Counted from the stretch's first letter, positions 8,060 through 16,733 are shown. The stretch: 64,000 bases of DNA from Palsa-504 sp963744575 (GCA_963744575.1 CAVUUF010000025.1:558001-622000), one strand, 5' to 3'. Notes: generated by a model not told the origin, from the sequence alone. Translations and numbers: made by a program.

Positions 8060-8196
8060 GGTAACGCCGTGTATCAAATGAGACCTCTGCTCGGCAGGGG
8101 CTGTGCTGCGACGCTGCCGGGCTGCTCCATCCCGGCTGTGCTGCGAACGGTGCCTGGCAGGGTTAAAGTCAATCAGGAGCACTCTGCGGAGCGGCC

Positions 8197-8625
8197 ATGT
8201 CCTGGATCGTATGGCTGATCGTGGCAGCGGTACTCGGCGTCGCCGAACTGCTCACCACGACGCTGGCCTTTGGCCTCATCGCGGTGGCGGCGGTGGTCGC
8301 GGCCGTGGTGGGCGCCTTTCACCTGGACTTGGGTCTGCAACTGGCCGCGTTCATCGTCGCGGCCGGCGCGGGGCTCGGGTTCGTCCGCCCGATCGCGATC
8401 CGGCACATCAAGCAGCCGCCGCCACTGCGTACCGGAACCGCCGCGCTCGTCGGCCGCTCCGCGATCGTGCTTGAAGAGGTCACCGACCGCAGCGGCCGGG
8501 TGCGCATCGACGGTGAGGACTGGTCCTCGCGCGCTTACGACGACTCGCTGGTGATCCCGGTCGGCACCAAGGTCGACATCATGCAGATCAAAGGTGCCAC
8601 CGCCCTCGTCTATCCCAGGGAGTAG
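8197..8625 (+). CDS. NfeD-family membrane protein
   Basis: A 142-residue short-form NfeD protein. Two or three hydrophobic helices fill residues 1-65 (WIVWLIVAAVLGVAELL onward). A C-terminal OB-fold (about 78-142) contains GRSAIVLEEV, GRVRIDGEDW and the usual ending KVDIMQIKGATALVYPRE. NfeD proteins pair with SPFH/stomatin proteins, and here the next gene is exactly that, starting two bases after this stop codon. Such pairs organise membrane microdomains and protease-linked quality control. There is no serine-protease domain, as expected of the short form. Confidence 0.9.
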   Translation: MSWIVWLIVAAVLGVAELLTTTLAFGLIAVAAVVAAVVGAFHLDLGLQLAAFIVAAGAGLGFVRPIAIRHIKQPPPLRTGTAALVGRSAIVLEEVTDRSGRVRIDGEDWSSRAYDDSLVIPVGTKVDIMQIKGATALVYPRE

Positions 8626-8627
8626 CC

Positions 8628-9866
8628 ATGGTCTTGGCGGAACTCATCATCGCGGCGGTCGTCGCGCTAATTGTCGTGATCACGGTCCTGCGCTCGGTGC
8701 GGATCATTCCGCAGGCACGCGCCCGCAATGTGGAGCGGTTCGGTCGTTACCGAAAGACGCTCGAACCGGGCATGAACTTCATCATCCCCTTCATCGACCG
8801 GGTCAAGAAGGAGATTGACCTGCGCGAGCAGGTGGTCTCGTTCAGGGGCGCGCCGGTCATCACCGAGGACAACCTGGTCGTGCTCATCGACACCGTGCTG
8901 TTCTTCCAGGTGACGGACCCGCGCGCCGCCGATTACGAGATCGTGGACTACATCCAGGCCATCGAGCAGATCACCGCCACCATGCTGCGCAGCGTGATCG
9001 GATCCATGGACCTCGAGCAGACGCTGACCTCGCGCGACCGGATCAATAACATGCTGCGCGGCGTGCTCGACGACGCGTCGGGCAAGTGGGGCATCCGGGT
9101 CACCCGGGTGGAGATCAAGGCCATCGATCCGCCGAAGTCGGTCAAGGACGCGATGGAGAAGCAGATGCGCGCGGAGCGGGAGAAGCGTGCGGCGATCCTG
9201 ACCGCCGAGGGCGTGAGGCAGTCCAAGATCCTCACCGCGGAAGGCGAGAAGCAGAGCGCCATCCTGAGCGCCGAAGGCGCCAAGCAGGCTGCCATCCTGC
9301 GGGCCGAAGGCCAGGCGCAGGCCATCGCGGCCGTCTTCCAGGCCGTGCACGACAACGACCCCGACCCCAAGCTGCTCGCCTACCAGTACCTGCAGACGCT
9401 GCCCCAGCTCGCGCAGGGTGCGGGCAACACCTTCTGGGTCATCCCGAGCGAGGTCACGTCCGCGCTGCGGTCGGTGGCGAGCGCCTTCGGCGGCGACGCC
9501 ACGCCTGCCACCGGCGGCGAGCCGGCCAGGCCCCGGCGCGGGGCACCTTCCGCCCCGCCCGGCGACGCGGCCGCCGTCCCCGCCGCGACCCCTTCCGGCA
9601 GCGCTCCCGCCCTCGACCCGGCCCCGGCGCCCAACGGCGCCCTGGCTGACGGCGCGGCGGCCTCCGGGGCCGACCCCGCGGAGACGGCCGGGATATCCGA
9701 CTCCGCCCAGGCCGACGCCCTGAGCGCCATGTTCGCCGCCATGCCGGGGCCCAGCTTCGGCGATCCGCTGGGACCCGTCGATCCGGCCGGTTCCGAGGCG
9801 GCGAGCCCGGCCGGGACCCACGACAGCAATCCGGCCGCGGCCAACACCAGTGAGGCGACGGGTTAG
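8628..9866 (+). CDS. SPFH/Band 7 (stomatin-prohibitin-like) membrane protein
   Basis: A 412-residue protein with one N-terminal membrane helix (LAELIIAAVVALIVVITVL), the SPFH domain (about 25-185, starting IIPQARARNVERFGRYRKTL) and a coiled-coil stretch (about 180-230) of repeated AEG-K/Q-xxAIL units. A long Ala/Pro/Gly-rich disordered tail (about 300-412) follows. The first 290 residues match QmcA/HflK-like stomatins. The tail is longer than in most homologues. It forms an operon with the NfeD protein and probably forms oligomeric membrane scaffolds with it. The downstream gene converges with only 26 bases between stops. Confidence 0.9.
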   Translation: MVLAELIIAAVVALIVVITVLRSVRIIPQARARNVERFGRYRKTLEPGMNFIIPFIDRVKKEIDLREQVVSFRGAPVITEDNLVVLIDTVLFFQVTDPRAADYEIVDYIQAIEQITATMLRSVIGSMDLEQTLTSRDRINNMLRGVLDDASGKWGIRVTRVEIKAIDPPKSVKDAMEKQMRAEREKRAAILTAEGVRQSKILTAEGEKQSAILSAEGAKQAAILRAEGQAQAIAAVFQAVHDNDPDPKLLAYQYLQTLPQLAQGAGNTFWVIPSEVTSALRSVASAFGGDATPATGGEPARPRRGAPSAPPGDAAAVPAATPSGSAPALDPAPAPNGALADGAAASGADPAETAGISDSAQADALSAMFAAMPGPSFGDPLGPVDPAGSEAASPAGTHDSNPAAANTSEATG

Positions 9867-9892
9867 GACACTACTTCGGACGGGGGAGGACG

Positions 9893-11203
9893 CTACTTCA
9901 GCAGGAGCACCAGCACGCTGCCGATCAGCGCGGCGATCACGATGACCGCCAGCAACCGCACCGGGAAGAGCCGATCCTTACGGCGGTCCTGGTCGCCGAC
10001 GGCTGTCTGCGTCGTCGGCCCAGCCATGCCCTGCGGCCGCGCAGACCCGGAGACACCGGCGACTGCGGAAGTCCCGGCGGAGGTCCCGCTAACCCCCGTA
10101 ACCCCGGAAACAGGGTCGGCCTCGGCCCTGGCCTGGCGGGCCGGTTCGGTGGCGTTGTCGGCCGGCGCGGACCGGGACGTTCGGTCGATGGCCGGCTCGT
10201 CGGACCGCGGCGTCATGCCGGGCCGCTGCAGGTCGGACGGGACCGAGGCGACCGGCTTGCTCCAGAAGTCGGTCCGCTCCGGTGAAGTCAGCCCGTCGGG
10301 CTGGCGCCATGGCGCCTGTTCGGTGACGGCAGGCTCCGGCACGGCCGGCTCGGCCGCGGGCATCGCGCTCAGTCCGGCATCACGCTCCGACAAGCCGAAC
10401 CCGCTCTGCGGCTGCTCCCGCCGGGTCGGCTCTCCGGCCGGGGGCCGAAGTACCGGCGTGCCCTTCTCCAGCCAGGAGAACTCCTTGGCCTGAGCGGGTT
10501 CGGTGCGCTCGCCGGGATCCGGGATGCCGGGAAACGCGGCTTCAAACGGCCCGCGGCTGCCGTGGTCGGCTAGCCCGCGGCCATTGTTGCCGGTCAGCCC
10601 GCGGCCATTGTTGCCGGTCAGCCCGCGGCCATTGTTGCCGGTCAGGTGGTCCCCGTTGACCGACGTGACGCCACGGTCGCCGGTAGCGTCCCAGCCGGAA
10701 CCGGCCGCCCAGGCCGCACCGGATCCCGCGTCCTGGCGCTCCGCGGGAGCAGCGTCCGGGGCTGGTACCGAGTTAACCCTGCGGCCAGCCTGTTCCGGAC
10801 CTGCCCGGTCACCCCGGAGCGCGGCCTTGATCCGCTCGGGGTCGTGGACCTCGGGCGGCGCTATGCTGACGCCGGCCCGGGCCCCGGCCATGGCGGCCGC
10901 GCTCGCTCCGACGGGCCGGGCGGGCAGGTTCGGGTCGTCGGCTACCTCCGGGTTGAGCCGCCGCCACCGCTCCTCCCAGTCCAGGACGTCTCCGTCGCAG
11001 GCGCGGACGAAGGCCGTGAGGATGGGCAGGCCGGGCAGGGAGGGGCCGTTCTCGGCCTCCTTCAGGACGTCGCTCGGGTAATGGGCCCGGGCCGACAGCT
11101 CGTCGCACCCGATCGCGGCGGAATCGCGCAGCGCGCGCAGGTCGGCCAGGAACCGTGCCTGATCGTCGCCAGGTCCGGCCAACCACGTCCCGCGGATTTG
11201 CAA
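9893..11203 (-). CDS. Membrane-anchored HTH-domain protein
   Basis: A 436-residue protein. Residues about 15-85 form a small HTH-like domain (FLADLRALRDSAAIGCDELS onward), ending with the signature ILTAFVRACDGDVLDWEERW. The middle is a long Pro/Ala/Gly/Ser-rich linker including three LTGNNGRG octapeptides. A single C-terminal membrane helix (LFPVRLLAVIVIAALIGSV) ends in LLLK. This is a predicted cytoplasmic DNA- or partner-binding head tethered to the membrane. The same signature is in the protein encoded at 6527-7907, so two paralogues flank the NfeD-SPFH operon. The XRE-like assignment is by resemblance only, and a target is unknown. Confidence 0.7.
   Translation of the reverse strand: MQIRGTWLAGPGDDQARFLADLRALRDSAAIGCDELSARAHYPSDVLKEAENGPSLPGLPILTAFVRACDGDVLDWEERWRRLNPEVADDPNLPARPVGASAAAMAGARAGVSIAPPEVHDPERIKAALRGDRAGPEQAGRRVNSVPAPDAAPAERQDAGSGAAWAAGSGWDATGDRGVTSVNGDHLTGNNGRGLTGNNGRGLTGNNGRGLADHGSRGPFEAAFPGIPDPGERTEPAQAKEFSWLEKGTPVLRPPAGEPTRREQPQSGFGLSERDAGLSAMPAAEPAVPEPAVTEQAPWRQPDGLTSPERTDFWSKPVASVPSDLQRPGMTPRSDEPAIDRTSRSAPADNATEPARQARAEADPVSGVTGVSGTSAGTSAVAGVSGSARPQGMAGPTTQTAVGDQDRRKDRLFPVRLLAVIVIAALIGSVLVLLLK
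10572..10643 (+). repeat. 24-bp tandem repeat, three units
   Basis: Three identical 24-bp units at 10572-10595, 10596-10619 and 10620-10643, encoding LTGNNGRG octapeptides in the linker of the membrane-anchored HTH protein. The units are perfect copies, which points to a recent duplication. Confidence 0.92.
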
Positions 11204-11500
11204 CTGGGCACCTTTCCCGTTGGATACGCAGAGGCTCAGGCGCCACCCCGCGCCCGCACCTTATCACCTGGGATTACCGGGCAGGGTACCGCGCCCACAG
11301 CCACTGCGTCGCTGATACCGCGCATTTCCCATCAAGTGTCCCTCGCCAGGCTGGCAAGCGTGCCAGAATCGCGCATCCCGACCCATCCTGAGCCCGGTAA
11401 TCCGGCCATCCGGTATCCCGGCCGGGTGGCACCTCGCGTCCGTCGGCCCACCTTTGATGCCCGTACAATTCTGCCACTTACCCGCCGAGCTAGGGGAGTG
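11204..11500. other. Intergenic gap with no supported gene
   Basis: About 300 bases between the HTH protein start and the menA stop. One small perfect hairpin, CTGGCA-AGCG-TGCCAG, lies at 11351-11366. Short frames exist on both strands but lack a ribosome site and resemble nothing. The upstream part must hold the promoter of the HTH gene; no box is convincing. Confidence 0.5.
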
Positions 11501-12373
11501 TTAGAGGCGGATGGCCAGGCCGATCGTGAACGCGACGCCGAAGGCCAGTTGCAGCCGGCCGGTCTGGCCGAGCGCCCTGATCAACGCCGGACCCGTCGCG
11601 CCGGCCCGAACCGACCTGACCGGAAGCCGCGTCAGCGGCAACGCCAGAGCGGTAACCAAGGTGAACGGCCGGACCACGCCGAGGAGCGCCGCCACGCCGA
11701 ACGGCAGCAGCAGCGTCAGCACGTACGCGATACGGCTGCGCGCGTCGCCGAGCATGACCGCGAGCGTGCGCTTGCCCGCCAGCGTGTCGCTGCGGATGTC
11801 ACGCAGGTTGTTGACCATGAGCAGGGCGCACGCCAGCAGCCCGGCGGGCACCGCGGCGGCCAGGCCGAGCCAGCTGAACGCCTTCATCTGCACGTACGCG
11901 GTGCCCGCCACCGCGACCACGCCGAAGAAGACGAACACGAAGACCTCGCCGAGCCCGTGGTATCCGTAGGGCCGCGGCCCGCCGGTGTAGAACCAGGCGG
12001 CGGCGACGCACGCCACGCCCACCGCCACCAGCCACCAGGACGTGACGGCGGCCAGCGCCAGCCCCGCCAGGCCGGCCACGAAGAAGCACGCGAAGGCCGC
12101 GAACAGCACCTGCCGCGGCCGGGCGAGCCCGGCGGCGGTCAGGCGGACCGGCCCGACCCGCGCTGTGTCCGAGCCGCGCACGCCGTCGCTGTAGTCATTG
12201 GCGAAGTTGACGCCGACCTGCAGCGCCAGCGCGACCACCAGCGCGAGCAGCGCCCGCCACCAGGAGAACCGCCCGTATCCGAAGGCCACGCCCGATCCGA
12301 TCAGCACCGGCACGACGGCCGCGGGAAGGGTCCTCGGCCGCGTCCCCGCCAGCCATTCCCGAGCATCAGCCAC
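11501..12373 (-). CDS. menA: 1,4-dihydroxy-2-naphthoate polyprenyltransferase
   Basis: A 290-residue integral membrane prenyltransferase that attaches the polyprenyl tail in menaquinone synthesis. Both Asp-rich substrate motifs are present: NFANDYSDGVRGSD near residues 56-69 and NNLRDIRSDTLAGKRT near 188-203. Eight or nine membrane helices fill the rest. The N-terminus (WLAGTRPRTLPAAVVPVLIG) is typical of actinobacterial MenA. The GTG start at 12373 follows a TAGGAT box by six bases, fitting a leaderless mRNA. No other men genes are visible nearby. Confidence 0.93.
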   Translation of the reverse strand: MADAREWLAGTRPRTLPAAVVPVLIGSGVAFGYGRFSWWRALLALVVALALQVGVNFANDYSDGVRGSDTARVGPVRLTAAGLARPRQVLFAAFACFFVAGLAGLALAAVTSWWLVAVGVACVAAAWFYTGGPRPYGYHGLGEVFVFVFFGVVAVAGTAYVQMKAFSWLGLAAAVPAGLLACALLMVNNLRDIRSDTLAGKRTLAVMLGDARSRIAYVLTLLLPFGVAALLGVVRPFTLVTALALPLTRLPVRSVRAGATGPALIRALGQTGRLQLAFGVAFTIGLAIRL

Positions 12374-12379
12374 GCACAG

Positions 12380-12385
12380 ATCCTA
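12380..12385 (-). promoter_or_regulatory. -10 box of menA (leaderless)
   Basis: TAGGAT on the minus strand, six bases upstream of the GTG start of menA. No ribosome site is present in between, which fits transcription starting at or next to the start codon. Confidence 0.5.
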
Positions 12386-12396
12386 GGCCACGCGCA

Positions 12397-12969
12397 TTAC
12401 TCGCTGATGGCCGTGTGCAGCCGAACCACCGGCACGCTCGGGCCCACGTCGAGTTCGCCCCGGGCGCCGTCGGCGGCCCAGCCGGACGAATCCAGGAAGC
12501 GCAGCAGCGCGGTGTCCGCCTCCAGCGCCCAGATGGACAGGGTGTGGAACCCGTCGGCCACGAGCGTGTCCGCCACCGCGTGCAGGAGCCGGCTGCCGTG
12601 CCCGCACCCCACCCGTTCGGGAGAAATCCTCAGCTCGTAGATCTGCCCGTCGGTGCCGGGCCAGCGGTCGGCGTCGGTGGCGGGTCCGGCCGAGGCGAAC
12701 CCGGCCACTTCCCGCGGCGGGGCCTCGGTGACCGCGGCCAGCACGTGGTGCCTGGAGGTGGGCGGGCTGGTGATGGCCTCAAGCCAGCGGTCCCGCCACA
12801 CGGCCGAGGCCTCCGCACTGGTCAGCTCGGCCAGCAGCGCCGGGGGCACCACCCCGGCGAAGCTACTCCGCCACGAGGCGACCTGGACCCGGGCCAGCAC
12901 GTCGGCGTCACCGGCCCGGGCCGGCCGCACGAAACCCGCGGTCAAGCCAGACGACGAAGCCGGGCTCAC
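12397..12969 (-). CDS. GNAT-family N-acetyltransferase
   Basis: A 190-residue single-domain GNAT protein. The N-terminus (FVRPARAGDADVLARVQVASW) is the usual strand-helix start. The acetyl-CoA loop is about residues 118-130 (ISPERVGCGHGSRLL), where the R/Q-x-x-G-x-G/A pattern is present as VGCGHG. The C-terminal ALEADTALLRFLDSSGW matches the N-acetyltransferase fold end. Substrate unknown. Its GTG start overlaps the TGA of a truncated ilvD stub (GTGA at 12966-12969), so it appears to be translated from the ilvD 5' end by coupling. Confidence 0.85.
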   Translation of the reverse strand: MSPASSSGLTAGFVRPARAGDADVLARVQVASWRSSFAGVVPPALLAELTSAEASAVWRDRWLEAITSPPTSRHHVLAAVTEAPPREVAGFASAGPATDADRWPGTDGQIYELRISPERVGCGHGSRLLHAVADTLVADGFHTLSIWALEADTALLRFLDSSGWAADGARGELDVGPSVPVVRLHTAISE

Positions 12970-13166
12970 GTGTCCGGGCGGCCGAACTCGCCCGGGCCCA
13001 GCTCGCGCAGGTGCACGTGACCGGGGACGAACTCGGTGAAGCTGTTCGCCACGGCGATGATCGGTTTGCCGATGTCTTCCCTGGCTACCCCGGTGGCACG
13101 CAGCAGGGCGCGGGCGGCCGCCATGTTCCTGCCGGGCGTGACGGTACGGGACCGAAGCGGCGGCAT
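12966..13166 (-). pseudogene. ilvD: Truncated dihydroxy-acid dehydratase (5' stub of ilvD)
   Basis: A 66-residue ORF with a good ribosome site (GGGGAG 8 bases before ATG). Its first ~57 residues match the start of dihydroxy-acid dehydratase: MPPLRSRTVTPGRNMAAARA, then KPIIAVANSFTEFVPGHVHL. IlvD is normally about 560-620 residues and acts in branched-chain amino acid synthesis. Homology stops just after HVHLREL, followed by nine unrelated residues and a stop overlapping the GNAT start. The iron-sulfur cysteines and the rest are missing. A functional ilvD must be elsewhere. The stub may now serve only as leader for the GNAT gene. Confidence 0.85.
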
Positions 13167-13241
13167 ACCGAATCTCCCCTCAAACCGCAATGATGTGCTG
13201 GCCAGCAGGGGACCAGCCTACCGGGGGCCGAGAGCGCCGGA

Positions 13242-14363
13242 TCAGCTCGCCGGGGAACCCGAGCTGAAATGCGGGAACGTCTTGTTGGCGGCCCTGAAGA
13301 TGCGCTCGACCTCGTCGCCGCTCAGCGGCCGGATGCCCTGCTGCCTGGCCCGGCGCCGCAGGTACTTGCGCAGCCGCGGGCCGCTGAACACGTCGACCTC
13401 CCGGATGGTGGCCACGTCCCACGGGATCCTGGGACCGTAGACCGCCATCGCCGGGCGGACCGAGACTGGCTGCCCGATCTCGCCGGAAAGCAGGTCGGCG
13501 GCCCGCTGGGCCTCCCACTGGGCATGCTCGAGCCGGTCCTTCTTGCTGAACGGACCGTGCCACAGCTGGGTGCCCTTCCTCGTCCGGACGATCAGGTGCT
13601 TGTCCCAGGCCTCCGAGTCGATGGCGAAAACCCCGGCGGGCCCGACCACCAGGTGGTCGATCTGGTCCTGGCTCTCCGGGATGGCGCCGGCGTGCATGGC
13701 GCGGTAGCCCGCGCGCCCGAGCTTGGTCAGCTGCCTGCGGGTCCGGCGCTGCGCGCCGGTCAGTTTGACCCTGGCGGAGTAGTTCTTCCTGGAGCGGTAG
13801 ATGGTGTCGGCGATGACGACGATCACCGCGAGCGTGAGGCCGAGCTGCCAGGAGGCCAGGATCGAGAACGCCACCATGACGAGGACCGCGACGATGATCC
13901 GTATCCGCCAGATCCGCATCCTCGGGTTGCCGGCCAGGTGAGCCAGGTTCCCACGGTGCTGGCCGATGCCCGGCCGCGACGCTCCGTCGGTCTCCTCGAC
14001 CGGGGTGACCACGGGCTTCGGCTCCGGACTGGGCTGATCTGCGGGCTCGGGGCTGAGGCCGTCGGCCAGGGGCTCGTCTACGATGCGCTCCCACCGGAAC
14101 CCACCGGGCGGATCGTCCTCGTCCTCGGGTGCGGACAGATCCCAGAACGGCGGCTCGGCCTCGGCCGCCGTCTCGCCTCCGGCCTCCCCGGGCGCCTCGC
14201 CCGGCCCGCCCGCAGGGTCTCCCGGCCCGCTCACCGGGTCTCCCGGAGCACCATCCCGCGGTGACCCATCCTGCGACCGTGCCCCGTCGTGTGCTGCCCC
14301 GCTGCGATCGCCAACCGTCTCCGACGTTCCGGACGATTTACCTCTCAGCTTCGGCCACGCCAT
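13242..14363 (-). CDS. NERD-domain membrane protein
   Basis: A 373-residue protein. Residues 1-135 are acidic, Pro/Gly/Ser-rich and likely disordered. Two close hydrophobic segments follow (RIIVAVLVMVAFSILASW and LGLTLAVIVVIADTIY, about 140-178). The C-terminal region (about 195-330) resembles the NERD nuclease-related domain: GAIPESQDQIDHLVVGPAG with the central Asp, then VFAIDSEAWDKHLIVR. NERD proteins are suspected DNA-processing enzymes, so nuclease activity here is inference. It diverges from the amidase with about 150 bases between starts. Confidence 0.75.
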   Translation of the reverse strand: MAWPKLRGKSSGTSETVGDRSGAAHDGARSQDGSPRDGAPGDPVSGPGDPAGGPGEAPGEAGGETAAEAEPPFWDLSAPEDEDDPPGGFRWERIVDEPLADGLSPEPADQPSPEPKPVVTPVEETDGASRPGIGQHRGNLAHLAGNPRMRIWRIRIIVAVLVMVAFSILASWQLGLTLAVIVVIADTIYRSRKNYSARVKLTGAQRRTRRQLTKLGRAGYRAMHAGAIPESQDQIDHLVVGPAGVFAIDSEAWDKHLIVRTRKGTQLWHGPFSKKDRLEHAQWEAQRAADLLSGEIGQPVSVRPAMAVYGPRIPWDVATIREVDVFSGPRLRKYLRRRARQQGIRPLSGDEVERIFRAANKTFPHFSSGSPAS

Positions 14364-14500
14364 CCGGTATCACCCACCACCTCAGCGTAACTGCCATAGG
14401 ACTCAGCACCGTCACTAGTGCGATTGTGCCCTACTCCGGCTGGTTTTATAGCTGGGGCATCCGCTCCCCGACGGGCCGAACGTCCCTGCATCTCGTGGTC

Positions 14501-14506
14501 TACGAT
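14501..14506 (+). promoter_or_regulatory. -10 box of the amidase gene (leaderless)
   Basis: TACGAT seven bases before the ATG at 14514, without a ribosome site between, consistent with a leaderless transcript. The frame is also open to 14418 but without family similarity there. Confidence 0.5.
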
Positions 14507-14513
14507 CTCCACC

Positions 14514-15938
14514 ATGGCCGAGATTCACGAGCTGACCATGATCGATCTAGCCGCGGCGATCCGCTCGGGCGAACTGTCCCCGGTCGCCGTCACCGATCAT
14601 TATCTGCGCCGGACGGCCGAGCTCAACCATCAGGTCGGCGCGTTCTACACCGTCACCGCCGAACTGGCCGCCGAACAGGCCCGCGAGGCCGAGAAAGCCG
14701 TCACCGCGGCGCAGGACCCGGCGGCGCTGCCGCCGCTGACCGGCGTGCCCATCCCGATCAAGGACCTGAACATGGTGGCTGGGGTGCGGCAGACGCTCGG
14801 CTCGAAGGCCTTCGAGGCCAACGTGCCCGACACCGACGACTACGTGGTGGTCAACATCAAGCAGGCCGGCGCGGTCATCACCGGCAAGACGGCCACCCCC
14901 GAGTTCGGGCTGCCCTGCTACACCGAGACCGCGGTCGGGCTCCCGGCCCGCACGCCGTGGGACCTGTCCAGGTCCGCGGGCGGGTCGAGTGGCGGCGCGG
15001 CCGCGGCGGTGGCTGCGGGCCTGGCCCCGGCCGCCCAGGGCAGCGACGGCGGCGGCTCCATCCGCATCCCGTCCAGCGTGTGCGGCCTGTTCGGGATCAA
15101 GCCGTCCCGCGGCCGGATCTCCGAGGGCCCGCTCATGCCCGACCTGGCCGGCCTGGGCGTCAACGGCCCCATCGCGCGCACGGTCGCCGACGCCGCGCTG
15201 CTGCTCGACGTGATGGCCGGGAACTTCCCCGGCGACATGTACACCCAGCCGCCGCTGCGGGACGGCGAGACGTTTCTCGGCTACGCCAGCCGCGAGCCCG
15301 GCCGGCTGCGGATCGGCCGGACCCTGCAGAACCCGGTCGAGGGCGCCGAGATACACCCGGACTGCGTCGCGGCCTACGAGGAGGCCAGCGCGCTGCTGGC
15401 CAGCCTGGGGCACGAGGTCGAGGACGCCGGCATGCCGCTCGGCGCCGACGTGGTGCCGTTCTTCGAGACCCTCTGGTACGCCTACGCCACGCTGGCCCCG
15501 ATCGCCCCGGAGCAAGAGGAGGTGCTGCTGCCGCTGACCCGCTACCTGCGCGGTCGCGGGCTCGCCACCAGCGCCCCGGACCTCATCTTCGCCCAGGCCT
15601 ACCTGCAGGCGGTGACGCGAGCCGCGCTGACCGCGCTGACCGCCTACGACGCCGTGCTCACCCCGACGCTGGCCCTGCCGCCGCGCCCGGTCGGCTGGTT
15701 CGACGAGGTGGAGCCGGCCGAGAACTTCGAGCGGCAGAAGCGGTTCACCCCGTTCACCGCGCTCTACAACGTGTCCGGCCAGCCGGCCGTGAACGTCCCG
15801 CTGCACTGGAACGCCGACGGCCTGCCCATCGGCGTGATGCTGGCCGGCCGGATGGGCGACGAGGCCACCCTGATCTCCCTGTCTGCCCAGCTCGAGCAGG
15901 CCCGCCCGTGGAAAGACCGGCACCCGCCGCTGTGCTGA
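14514..15938 (+). CDS. Amidase-signature-family amidohydrolase
   Basis: A 474-residue amidase-signature enzyme that hydrolyses amide bonds through a Ser-cisSer-Lys triad. Visible residues: Lys83 in PIPIKDLN, cis-Ser158 in GGSSGG and nucleophile Ser182 in GGGSIRIPS, with the expected 24-residue spacing between the serines. The C-terminal part ends with the usual NVSGQPAVNVPLHWNADGLP segment. Full length for the family. It is not obviously GatA, because no gatB or gatC is adjacent; the substrate is unknown. Confidence 0.92.
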   Translation: MAEIHELTMIDLAAAIRSGELSPVAVTDHYLRRTAELNHQVGAFYTVTAELAAEQAREAEKAVTAAQDPAALPPLTGVPIPIKDLNMVAGVRQTLGSKAFEANVPDTDDYVVVNIKQAGAVITGKTATPEFGLPCYTETAVGLPARTPWDLSRSAGGSSGGAAAAVAAGLAPAAQGSDGGGSIRIPSSVCGLFGIKPSRGRISEGPLMPDLAGLGVNGPIARTVADAALLLDVMAGNFPGDMYTQPPLRDGETFLGYASREPGRLRIGRTLQNPVEGAEIHPDCVAAYEEASALLASLGHEVEDAGMPLGADVVPFFETLWYAYATLAPIAPEQEEVLLPLTRYLRGRGLATSAPDLIFAQAYLQAVTRAALTALTAYDAVLTPTLALPPRPVGWFDEVEPAENFERQKRFTPFTALYNVSGQPAVNVPLHWNADGLPIGVMLAGRMGDEATLISLSAQLEQARPWKDRHPPLC

Positions 15939-16044
15939 CCGACCCCCGGCCCGCTGGCCGCCACGGGTGGTACCGCCTTGTTTCCGGCCGAACGGACCGG
16001 GCTATCCCGCCCCGCCACCGCCGCGAGCCCACCTGGGCTGACGC

Positions 16045-16266
16045 ATGACCTCGACCATACTGATGACCGTAGTCGAGCAAGCTCGAACACGTTCGCCGGA
16101 CCAGTTCCTGCTGGGCCCGGAGATCTGCCGCGAGCTGGTGATCAGCGAGGCGACCGCCAAGACCCACGTGGCCAAGATCCTGCAGAAGCTGGGCCTGCGC
16201 GACCGCGTCCAGGCCGTCATCTACGCCTACGAAACCGGCCTAATCACCCCCGGCCCCACCCCCTGA
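16045..16266 (+). pseudogene. C-terminal remnant of a LuxR-type response regulator
   Basis: A 73-residue frame whose last ~45 residues match the end of a NarL/LuxR-type HTH: ELVISEATAKTHVAKILQKL then GLRDRVQAVIYAYETGL. The receiver domain and the first HTH helices (LTPREREVL...) are absent, and residues 1-26 resemble nothing. The break is near base 16118. It could not bind DNA as a normal LuxR domain, so it is called a gene fragment. Confidence 0.8.
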
Positions 16267-16432
16267 CCCGCCACCCCGCACCCCCGCACCCCGCTCACCC
16301 AGCCTGCTAACCCGCCGCCCCCCGGACCCTGCCAGCTAATTCGCCACCTCGGCCCCACCCGCCCCGTCAGTCCCACGACCAGAGGCGTAGGTCGCTAACT
16401 GGGACATGGCTTCCGCATCGCGTGACATAACA

Positions 16433-16488
16433 GGGAGGATCCGGCCTATGGGGAGACCTTGGTACCCCAGGAGGCCCCGGATCCTCCC
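16433..16488 (+). repeat. 12-bp inverted repeat with an inner hairpin, plus a nearby direct repeat
   Basis: GGGAGGATCCGG (16433-16444) is the exact complement of CCGGATCCTCCC (16477-16488). The 32-base loop holds its own TGGGG/CCCCA pairing. The right arm is followed by a second GATCCTCCCCG copy at 16499-16509, and both copies lead into TAA. It could be the end of a decayed mobile element or a structured RNA. No gene is associated. Confidence 0.6.
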
Positions 16489-16670
16489 CGTAAGCCCGAT
16501 CCTCCCCGCTAATTGTGACCAGTGGAGAATCTGATGCCGCAGCAGCCTGCGTTCGCCCGGCCGGCGTTCTTCGCGGGTTCTGGTCCAGGGGCCGGGCTGG
16601 TGACCGGGGCGGCTGGGGTGCGCGTAATCGGTGATGATGAGGGCTGCCTGCCGCGCTCATGGGCCCGGGT

Positions 16671-16733
16671 CATACCGTATCGATGCGGCATCGTTGCTGC
16701 TCAGGCGACATCGATGTGGCAGCGATGTCGTTT
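16671..16733 (-). repeat. CATCGATG hairpin repeat, copy B
   Basis: A 63-bp intact copy in the opposite orientation to copy A. The reverse complement begins AAACGACATCGCTG and has the loop TCGCCTGAGCAGCA, identical to copy A over the loop and its flanks. Differences from A are concentrated in the stem arms. It lies in a long non-coding gap between a LuxR remnant and the HAD gene. Confidence 0.85.

Noticed and set aside
11274..11477. A 67-codon minus-strand frame downstream of menA
   Set aside because: No ribosome site and no recognisable similarity; its composition does not differ from non-coding sequence here.
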